29,252 bases of DNA from Smittium culicis (lineage: Eukaryota; Kickxellomycota; Harpellomycetes; Harpellales; Legeriomycetaceae). Every line of letters starts with the position of its first letter. The stretch's first letter is position 1. Both the position numbers and the translations under genes were made by a program. The notes under the pieces are model-generated. The model searched no databases. It was given only the letters and a program-made list of their open reading frames with translations, and had not been told where the DNA came from. Below, piece after piece: positions 20,961-29,252 of this stretch. The stretch lies in assembly GCA_001970855.1 (NCBI GenBank), contig LSSN01000745.1, forward strand, positions 1-29,252, given 5' to 3'.

Positions 20961-22978
20961 ATAATAAAAAAATAGCTATGATTATATTTTTCATTAGCAA
21001 AGATCACTTTACAATTTTCATAACCTCCGAATATCAATACAAGTTCGTTATAGTCTTTAGAAAAATAAAATATAGACCTGTTAAATACTTATCTACCAAG
21101 AATTAATAAATTTTGTATGCTATATATGTAGAAGTGTAGAATAAAAAGAAGAGTTAAATTTCTAGTAAGCTACTATTCTATTAGTTTTTTTCTGATATCT
21201 GAAGATTTTCTTTGTAAAAAATATTACTAATAATAAAAAGGCATCAAAGTGCTAAAAAAAATCGAACAAAATTAACTTATTAAATTAAAAGGAAATTTAT
21301 GATTTATAAGAAAATTATTAAGAAAAGAATAATGAATAAAAAATATAAAATATAAAAAGAAGTAAACGTACGTAAAGAAAAAAATAATGAAGAATTAAAC
21401 CAAAGATATGCCGCTAAAATATGACATTACATTTTTGTTAAAATTAGCATTTTTAACAAGTGATTTTTGTAAAGCAACTGTAACAATAATTAAGATATGA
21501 AGAAAGGGTAACGAAAAGGAAACATTTGAAAAAAAAATACAAAGCTAGGTACAATATTTTAGTGCTATCTTATATATAAATCAGTTCTTTTTATATTTAA
21601 TAGTATAATTTTTTTTATTAGATGTTATTGACTATATCAGTTTTATCATTAAATATTATGATAAAAATAAAACTAAAAGCTATTAAGATAAAATATAAAA
21701 AAAAACAAATTAATGCAACTAATTTTATTGAATTTTGTCCCTAATTTAATTTTCTATTGGATAAATTTATTTTAATGACCATAAAATCATCAACAACCAC
21801 AATATTTATTATCAACAAGGTTAGATGAAATCAGAACACAAATAGTTATTTAATTCATGAATTCTTCCATATAGGCACAATTTTTTATATATGTGGAAGA
21901 TTCTCCACAGAACCTGAACTATTTTTCTTAATAAATTAATTTTATAATGCGAGTATAATAATATTATTGGCTCGTCAGTTTTATTTTTGATTTTTTTCTC
22001 TTATCCAATTCAAAAATCTATGTAAAGGATATTAGTAGCAATTTTTAATAGAAATAGTTCTACAAATATATATACTTGCGTATATATAAAATTTGTAAAA
22101 AGAATCAATTTTGTACAAGTAATTTTTAAAGTTTCAAGAAATAATATTATGAATATAAATTTGCTTAAGCTCGTTTTATTGTTTTTAGATACGTAATTAC
22201 TTGAATATTTAGAAAGGAAATATCTAATTACTAGATTTATACTATATAATTTTTATTAGCCTAAGAGCTATATTGGTAAGTAAAATATAAAAATACTCTA
22301 CAATAAAAAAAGTGCTGCCATCGTTATACTTCAAATTCCGCTATTTCTGATTATAACTTTAGAAATAAACTTAAATGACTACAATCTAGGCTATGATCAA
22401 TTACAATGACTGCCCCACTTCAAGTTTAGATTTCTATTGGTGCTTCGTATCAAAATTTATTTCTACATTTTGAGGCGAAAAAGATAATTGAATTTAGTTG
22501 GGTAAAGTCATATGTGTCGTTTTTTTTCAGTAAGGTTATTTGTTGACCACAAAAAAAGTAAATTATGATTAGTTTATATTAGTTTCCATTTTAATTTTTT
22601 AAGGTTAAGCGAGTTTAAAGAATTCTAGACTTAAATATATAAAGTATCCTTAGTATTAAACAATTTATCTTTTTTATAAAAATTCTACTCAAGAAAGGTA
22701 TTCAATCACTGCCAAAATAATTATAGCAACACATTTCTCCTGCATTACCCTGAGAGCTTTGAGTATAAACATTCTTTTATCAGATTTAGTACTCTTCAAA
22801 CTTAAAAATCGTTTCTACAGGTAAGTATGTGGTTTTTAATTTATAGTTTCTCTTTAATAAATGAATTTAGTATATCTTATTTTACAAAATCTTCTTTCTT
22901 ATATATTACTAAACGAATCTTATTCTCAATATCCCTTTTGATGTTTATAAAGATATTTAACCCCAAAGTATATTTTAT
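20961..22978. other. AT-rich intergenic region upstream of the CLEC16A-like gene
   Basis: No gene recognised. The last few hundred bases must hold the promoter and 5' UTR of the gene starting at 22979. A TATA-like AAATATATAAAG lies near 22635, and a strong donor-like CAG|GTAAGTATGT is at 22818-22830. In such AT-rich sequence the TATA-like match carries little weight. Confidence 0.4.
22821..22870 (+). other. Possible 5' UTR intron
   Basis: GTAAGTATGT after ACAG at 22817-22820 is a near-perfect 5' splice site. An acceptor-like TTTAG ends at 22870. Removing 22821-22870 would delete two upstream ATGs (22827 and 22861) ahead of the CLEC16A-like start, although a third (22941) would remain. Purely sequence-based; other acceptors before 22979 are possible. 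Confidence 0.3.
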
Positions 22979-25900
22979 ATGGACCGCGAAATCCCTGGTT
23001 CTAATGAAATTTTTGTGAAATCTGAGCTAATGTAATCTATTATCTTTTAATTTTTTTATCTCATTTTCTCTAATTTTACTAATTTTTATTAACCGTAGAT
23101 CGCTTGTAAAGCGATTAAATTCGATAAGAAGAAGCAATGAAAACATTTTAGAAATAGTAGAGCTTATTCGAAGATCTTCCGAACTAATATTAACGATAGA
23201 CCAGAAATTCAAATTTTATACAAAGTACTTAGTTTCAATAATACTATTTTATAATATTAATTGTTTGTATTTGCTTTTAAATTAAAGCAAAGTACTTTGA
23301 ATTTTTTAGAATTGCAATCGATGAGGGATTTCACTTAGCAATCACAGATCTTTTATCTTATTATGCTGATAATAAATTCGTAACTACGCAAATTTTTCAA
23401 ACTCTAAGCATTTTAACTGAAGGCGTTGTGAACAGCGACTTTCTAGGTATCATTTTTAGTAACTTTGTTTTTCTAATAATGCTTTTTAAAGAGATAAAAT
23501 TAAAACATATCTTTATTTATGATTAGAAACTCTACTTTCGCTCGGATTTTTCAATTTCATTCTTGAAATTCCTATAGCCCTTGAGGAAGAAGAAACCACG
23601 CCATATTATGTCACATTTTTAAAAGTTTTATCGCTTCGATATAATGAAAATAATTCGCGCTATTTTCTTACAAAGGTATTAATTCTCATTTTCCCCTAAA
23701 AATAAACAATCTATAATTTTCTAATTTTTTTTTATTTCAATCATTTTTTTAGAATTCATCTGTCTTTCCACTGTAATTTATAAATATTACTATTTGAAAA
23801 ATAAAGATGAGTTTTATGGCGAATCACTATTCTTAAACTCTAGTTTTCTCTATTATTATAAAAATATCAATTAGATATAATGCTGTATCAAGGTTATTTG
23901 ATGACAGAGATATGATGGTAAAGGTTGCTGTTAAATCAATTCTTCTCAACATATTAAAAGGTATTTTCATTATATTTTTTTTATTTGCTTTCATTAAAAT
24001 ATTGACAATTGTTGTGACTTATCAAAAATCTCAATTTTTAACTAAATTATTTATTTGTACTATTTTCATTTAGTAAATAATATTTTAGCTTTAAAAATAA
24101 TCCTAAACCAGAAGGATCGCGATTGTTTCTTTATATATTTAATAAGATCGATTCGAGAAATGCATGACGATGTTATACGATCCTTTTTAGATAAAAAAGA
24201 GTAACTTATATTCCCCTCCCCCCTTTTATAATGACTATTAATATTTGCTTTTATTGACTTCTTAAAAATAATTAAAGCTTAATTCAATTATTAATAGTTT
24301 TCTTTTATTCCCTTTAGGATTGATGCCTTTTCTATTCAACATATCGATCATACACTCGAAGATCATATTGAGCAATTAAGCTATATAAACGATATTATCG
24401 AACTTGGAAATCAAAATATAAATGAAAAAATGCTGATTTTGTTTAATCAAAGATTAATAAAATATACTTACCAACACTTTATTTCAATCGGAAATAGAAC
24501 CTCTGCGCTTCCGGTTAGTTTAATTTTACAGAGATAAAGCTTTGTATATTCTAATTTACTTGTAGTAACTAAAGCTTTTTTTACGCTGTAGATTGAAGTT
24601 ATATCTATGAAAGTTTCAACTCTATTTTTGTCTCAGATTGTTTCTACAATTAAAGACTCTCAGTTTCTAAATCTGCTAGTTCTTAGTGTTTTTTCTAATA
24701 ACGATAGAATAGATTCAAATGACTTGAAAAAGAATGTTTACGGTACTGAGTAAGTTTAAGCGCTATATTATTTTATCTTGGATATTATATTTTATCTGAC
24801 TTTATTATTAAAAAATATCAAGTTAATTATTTTCAATTTATTTTTTTACACTAGATTTGAAAATGAATTCAATCAACCATATTTATTAGTTAATACACAT
24901 GATCCAGAACTTTTTACACCATACTTACTTTTATGCTCCCAAATTGTTATGAATAAGTACATTTCTGATTCTATTTTAAACAAAACAATTTTTAAAAATA
25001 TAAGGACGTTGGAGGTAAAATAGTTTTCATAATTAAAACTTTTTTTTCTTTGTTTTTATATATATATTTGCTAAATCATAGTTTTTTTTTTCAACCATTT
25101 TAGGAATCGAATCATATTTCTGTTTCGAGGTCCCAAAGTTTCACATTGCTTAGTTATTTTAAGGGATTGTTGTTTAAAAACTTTCTAACAAATAACTGGA
25201 AATACTTTGCGCTTGAATCCTTTATATATGAAAATGTGTTAATTAAAACAAAAAACAATCAAGTTACAAATGTACGTTTTGTCAAAGATGATATATGGTC
25301 TCTTATTGACTTTGTTATCGAAGAGTTGAAAATATCATTAACAAGCGATGATACTCATTTATCCAAAATATACGAATCTTGCCTAGTAAATATTGGTAAT
25401 AAATGAGCGCATTTATTTTCCTGTCATTAAAAAAAATTCTTTTTACTACATTTAATCTTCGCTTATAAATCTCAATCTTTTCTATGTATTGATTTATATT
25501 GCTTTTATTCAATGTTTTATATTAATCGAATTTAAATAGACACCGACGTTGAAACAATCATGTATTTATTTTTGACCAAGTCGTCAAATACAATCAACTT
25601 ACCTAATTTTAATAAACATATTTACCCTGACCACAGTCAAAGATCTAGACTTCGCCCAGTCCAACGTCAAATAAATCTATCTTATCTTAAACCTGAAGGG
25701 GTTGAAACTGCCGTTTATGGTCTACATACTCTTTTAAAATGGAAAAACTGGATTATAAATGGTGTGAACTATAGCTCAAATAACAGAATTGGCTGGTGGC
25801 CTTTTGAGAATTTCGACTTCCCTAATCCCGGGCCTGCAATAGGTGATTGCATTGATGTAAATAAAACCGATTTAGTGTCTGTTGATATTTTTTTTTCATT

Positions 25901-26903
25901 TGATAAGATATCAAAGCTATTAGATAAAATGCCCGAATATTATCTAATTAAAAAACAAAAAGAATTATACATTTCAGCATACTCAGAAGAGCTAAAATCC
26001 CAAATCCTTAATAAATACAACAATAGGGAGTTTAATAGCCTTTATATGTACCCTCTCAACTACCTCGATAAAATTAAGTTTTACAAAGAAAATTCAGATG
26101 TTGATCCTGGTATTTTAGATTCATTTTTCAATGTCAACATAAATATTTGGGATATGTTTAAAGTAAAATCAATAAAAAAGGATACGGATATAAACAGCAT
26201 TCCTAAAGAAATTATCATTAGTACCAATAATAAAAATGGGATTTCCAAAAATCCAGGCTCTTTTAAAAAAACTAAAAGAACAAATGATGGCACTTATGAT
26301 AAACAAAAGCCATCCATCGAGGATAAAATTTATTTGTACTTATATGCTGGAAAATATTTACTATTTTTAAAGCCAAAGCCAGGATGTAGATTACTTTATT
26401 CAGATACCGCTAGTTGCTCTAGCTATGACAGCGAAGATAGTTTTTCACACCAAGATCCCTTATTAAATAGTTCTGAATATAAAAGTGATTTGAATCGTTT
26501 AATAGTATTCAAAAAACTGCCACTGGAGGATCTGGTTTTATTCATACATTCAGACAAAGCAAATTTAGATAGAAAAAAACCCCCAACTTCTCAGCAAAAA
26601 GATTTCTTTGGGTTAAATAACTTTATCAATGAGCATTTTAGCATCAATAAAGAAGCTACTGAGATTAAAGCCCCGGTCACTATAACGTTTTTAACTCCTT
26701 CAAGAATATCCAAAATACAAAAAAATAGCGAAAATAGATTAAATAAAAAAAAAGAATTTGAAAAACTTGAAGCACAGTACTGTTCAATTACTGTATTGGA
26801 CGAACGCCTAGCAATTGACTTTTGCCACCACTTGTTAAATTTTAAATTCCTTTATCGACAAAAAATCGTTCTAAAAATTTTAGAGGCATTGAACTCCGTT
26901 TAA
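22979..26903 (+). CDS. CLEC16A/Ema/GOP-1/TT9 family trafficking protein, 12 exons
   Basis: Exons: 22979-23031, 23099-23224, 23310-23446, 23527-23675, 23753-23772, 23875-23960, 24089-24200, 24318-24513, 24592-24749, 24855-25014, 25104-25395, 25540-26903. They sum to 2,853 nt: 950 residues plus stop. All introns are GT-AG (67-144 bp), junction phases agree, and no internal stop occurs. ATG 22979 is the first Met after an in-frame stop (22958). The FPL domain (about residues 12-165) shows NILEIVELIRRSSELIL, IFQTLSILTE, PYYVTFLKVLSLR and MMVKVAVKSILLNIL. DHIEQLSYINDIIELG matches the family E-H-L-D-x-L-x-Y-L-N-D-I-L. A C-terminal helix ending KIVLKILEAL matches the last conserved block. Human CLEC16A is 1,053 residues. 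Relatives act on endosomes/Golgi in Rab2 activation, endosome maturation, autophagy and mitophagy; the role here is inferred. An acidic Ser-rich loop (about 787-800) looks lineage-specific. Confidence 0.92.
23075..23098 (+). promoter_or_regulatory. Branch point and 3' splice site of intron 1
   Basis: TTTACTAATTTTTATTAACCGTAG ends intron 1 (23032-23098). TACTAAT is close to the fungal-type TACTAAC branch consensus and sits about 17 nt before the AG. Other introns here have looser branch regions. Confidence 0.6.
23753..23772 (+). other. 20-nt microexon (exon 5) of the CLEC16A-like gene
   Basis: Exon 4 ends at phase 0 (donor GTATTA at 23676). TTTTTTTAG precedes 23753, and the frame NSSVFPL runs into a stop (CTG TAA) unless a donor GTAATT at 23773 is used. 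Joining to the acceptor at 23875 completes Leu and gives NSSVFPLYNAVSRLFDD, which aligns with human CLEC16A in the TNDFALYTEAIKFF segment. The alternative of skipping it would shift the frame (20 nt is not a multiple of 3). Confidence 0.82.
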
Positions 26904-26916
26904 GGACATTTTTTTA

Positions 26917-26933
26917 AATAAATGATTAATAAA
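26917..26933 (+). terminator. Candidate polyadenylation signals (two AATAAA)
   Basis: AATAAA occurs at 26917-26922 and 26928-26933, within 30 nt after the stop codon of the CLEC16A-like gene. The position suits a short 3' UTR, but AATAAA is common by chance in DNA this AT-rich. Confidence 0.4.
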
Positions 26934-27424
26934 TCTAATTAGACCCTCAATAGAATCCTTATTTTTTTAGTATCCCTAGATCAAAGTTACTATTTTAAAT
27001 TGATTCTATAATTTATGATTTTTTTAATTTATCAAAGATAGATTAGATCGGGGTAGATGGTAATCTTCTTTCAGTGAAAAGATCGAAGACCTGAAATAAA
27101 AAATGTTTTAGTCAGTTTACTATTGATGATGGTCATCGGGCTATTAAGTATAAAATAAAATAACAATAGTTATTGGGTTGTATTCGAGGTTCATTACACT
27201 TCACGATTAAAAGAGCTAATGAGTAACTTGGTATCTATTGAATATACCCAATTTTCTTGTATCTTTTAAAGAATGATGATTAAAACTGCAGGGATTCCAA
27301 AAAAAACATTTTGCGCAATTTAAATGGTTATTGGATGGATTTAAATAAATTTCACGCACAATAAAGATAAAATATAAGAATCTTTGTATTTAAAGTCTAT
27401 AATTGTAAGATAAAGGAAGCTTTT

Positions 27425-27565
27425 CCATTAAAACATTAAATATTTATTAAAAGTTTATTGATTATTTGTTAATGGCATTATTTCTTAATTAAATACATTA
27501 AAATTGTAATTTAATAAATTAATGTCATAAAAAAACTTTTAATAAATTTTTTAAGTATTAAATGG
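27425..27565. repeat. Imperfect terminal inverted repeat structure, MITE-like
   Basis: Left arm 27425-27465 (CCATTAAAACATTAAAT...) and right arm 27525-27565 (...TTAAGTATTAAATGG) are inverted copies over about 41 bp. They include a perfect 15-bp core ATTTATTAAAAGTTT, and both ends finish in CCATT. The total of 141 bp with a short AT-rich centre fits a miniature inverted-repeat element or a large hairpin. No target duplication was seen at the ends, so a mobile origin is unproven. Confidence 0.5.
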
Positions 27566-28319
27566 GATACAATATTTCGATACTTTTTAAATACACTGTT
27601 TTTCTGTTGAGTATCCGGTAAGAGTTTGTGAATTTAACAGAGTCGATACAGAAAAAAAAGTTATAAAAATGGATGATTTTGGCCAAGATTAGTCTTAGTT
27701 TAACATTAAAATAAAAATTTACATCTGAAATTGAGAGATTTTTATTAAAAGATTTTTTTTGTTTCGAATATTATTTTTTAAAAATGAAAAAATGATATTA
27801 TTGGCTAAAATAATTAATAAATTCGATAATATGGTAGATTCTTTATGAAGGAATCATTTTATAGTGTAATGTGGTATAGTTTATAAAAATTTATAAATGA
27901 TATATAGCCAATAAATAAAAAGACTAATTTTTTAAGCAAATAATAATTCCAAATTGAAATGAATAAATAAGAAAAATCGAAATGCCTATTTAATTCTGCC
28001 AATAACATAAATAGTTGCTATATAGTCAAGCTAATATAATTATACTGCGACAAAGCGCTCTCTTCGTTCAGAATCTCCCATATATATGAATAAAGTTAAA
28101 TCTCGAATAAAATCACAAGTGAAGGAAAAAATCATATAAAAAATGTTCTCCTACTCAAAATAACCTCCCACATATTTAATGAAATGTATTCTTGAGAATT
28201 AAGATTCACCATATAGGAAATTTTGGACTGTGCTAACACAAGCAAACTCAAAAATAATAAATGAAAATTACATAAAAATTTTCGCGTTTTGAATAGTGCT
28301 GTGACAGAGACAAATTAGC

Positions 28320-28640
28320 ATTTATTTTTAGTGTGTGGTAAGTAGCAAGCGATGCGCCTAGATACCGCTGAACGGGATTTAAAAAAACATAATTTTTCTT
28401 ATGCTGATCTAGCTAAAGCGAAGCAGTTCGGCTGTCTCCTTCCGGTGGGGGGGGGGGTGTATAAAATATTTTTGCCACTTTTGCGCTGGAAGCGCCTACC
28501 ATATTATTGAGCTGGAAACAGTAAAACATTAGGATGATATTCGCTCCACTCGATTGTTAATGCTCGAAAGTATTAATGAATCGCTGTCCCCTTGATTCAA
28601 TGTTCAGTGTGTACTGAGCTGCTAGAGCGGCAGAGAGTAA
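28320..28640. other. GC-richer island with poly-G run
   Basis: Visibly richer in G+C than anything nearby. It contains an 11-G run (28447-28457) and short hairpins such as GCGCTGGAAGCGC (28470-28482) and GCTGC/GCGGC (28619-28632). There is no long ORF. It may be a remnant of a mobile element, a foreign segment or an unrecognised structured RNA. I could not fit tRNA or 5S rRNA to it. Confidence 0.4.
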
Positions 28641-29252
28641 TTGTATAGAAATTTTTTGTAAAAACCTTTGTTTACTTAACCCTTTCTGGCGCCAAAACTC
28701 TTAAACTTCATTAAAAATCATAATTGGATATGATAAATAAAAATTATTAGTTATTGGATACGTTGAAATAAATATCCAATAAAATATTATGATTTTATAT
28801 TAGTTCACCTTATTGTCGTTTGATTAGCAATTTTTGACCCTCTAAATATAGCCAATTATGTTCATTTAAAATACTTTTATTCAGAGGCTTTATGAAATAT
28901 TGGTTTTTAGCTGAAAGACAGCAAATAATATATTTGCTTTTATAGCATAGGCGAATCATAAAATTATTACTTATAAAGAATATTGGACGGGAAAGGGTTT
29001 AGAGTATAGTTATTAACAACTTTAATACTTGAATAAGTGACATAGCTTTAAATTGTGGCATATTGTTGACAAATTTGATATCTATCTTATTCGACTACAT
29101 ATTAAAGAAATAAAAAAAAAACATGACATTTCTTATATTTGGCCTCTAATTATATTTCATATGGGAGATTCTTTTCAGGAGCGGAACTTTTCCTATTAAA
29201 AATTCCTTAGCTTCAAAATTTATTTGGTTACTATATTCAACTAGAAAATATT

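Larger units (their letters stand above)
26934..29252. other. Downstream AT-rich region, no gene recognised
   Basis: No convincing ORF, tRNA or rRNA on either strand. The region contains an imperfect inverted-repeat structure (27425-27565) and a GC-richer patch with an 11-G run (28320-28640), listed separately. Confidence 0.45.

Noticed and set aside
22827..23018. 63-codon ORF just before the CLEC16A-like gene
   Set aside because: I considered its Met-Trp-Phe start as the gene's N-terminus, but no phase-2 donor joins it to exon 2, whereas ATG 22979 with donor at 23032 fits phase and family alignment.
23027..23212. Minus-strand ORF opposite exon 2
   Set aside because: Antisense shadow of a well-supported exon of the CLEC16A-like gene.
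26081..26293. Minus-strand ORF of 70 codons
   Set aside because: Shadow of the last exon of the CLEC16A-like gene.
27180..27215. tRNA T-arm-like ATTCGAGGTTCATT
   Set aside because: No matching acceptor, D-arm or anticodon stem at the right spacing on either strand.
27100..27290. C/D box snoRNA-like ATGATGA motifs
   Set aside because: ATGATGA occurs, but no paired CTGA box with a terminal stem was found at suitable spacing; frequent by chance in AT-rich DNA.
28340..28460. 5S rRNA-like words (CTGATCT...AGCTAAAGCGAAGCAG)
   Set aside because: A short resemblance to the 5S internal control region, but spacing and the remaining helices do not fit and the G-run interrupts it; not supportable without a covariance-model search.

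Overview
This is a gene-poor, very AT-rich eukaryotic nuclear window (by eye roughly three quarters or more A+T). The evidence is a multi-intron gene with GT-AG introns of about 65-145 bp (one with a clear TACTAAT branch-point-like motif), a Tx1/L1-like non-LTR retrotransposon family, Ty3/gypsy LTR retrotransposons and simple-sequence arrays. I cannot name the species. A small-genome or parasitic AT-rich eukaryote or an early-diverging fungal-like lineage would fit, but nothing here decides it.

Region 1 (1 to about 12,200) is a graveyard of retroelements. The left edge is the C-terminal end of a Ty3/gypsy integrase reading off the window edge, followed by a polypurine tract and the start of its 3' LTR. 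Next comes a decayed Tx1/L1-like LINE (about 630-3700, +). A second, older relative (about 3900 onward, +) retains endonuclease, linker and RT remnants. Its RT is cut in two by a complete but dead Ty3/gypsy element in the opposite orientation (5330-10419). That element has 128-129 bp LTRs that start TG and end CA, flanking TTTTT on both sides, with gag, protease, RT, RNase H and integrase remnants in canonical order on the minus strand. The rest of the LINE RT resumes at about 10425. A third short gypsy-like RNase H remnant may lie at 11936-12090.

Region 2 (12,209-13,859) holds an assembly problem. About 700 bp at the end of the left contig is repeated almost exactly at the start of the right contig, on either side of a 222-N gap. 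The copies differ by a 22-bp indel and a few single-base changes, so this looks like an unmerged, probably heterozygous contig overlap and not a biological tandem duplication.

Region 3 (13,860-22,978) is an AT-rich desert with no recognisable gene. It contains an (AAT)n microsatellite and a striking array of 40 units of exactly 10 bp (20561-20960), carrying an A4 tract once per helical turn.

Region 4 (22,979-26,903) is the one apparently functional gene. I reconstruct 12 exons encoding about 950 residues, a homologue of CLEC16A / Ema / GOP-1 / TT9 (FPL-domain family; endosome-Golgi-autophagy trafficking). All eleven junctions keep phase, the joined frame has no internal stop, and one exon is only 20 nt.

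Region 5 (26,904-29,252) has no recognisable gene. It holds an imperfect 41-bp terminal inverted repeat structure (a MITE-like candidate) and an unusual GC-richer island containing an 11-G run.
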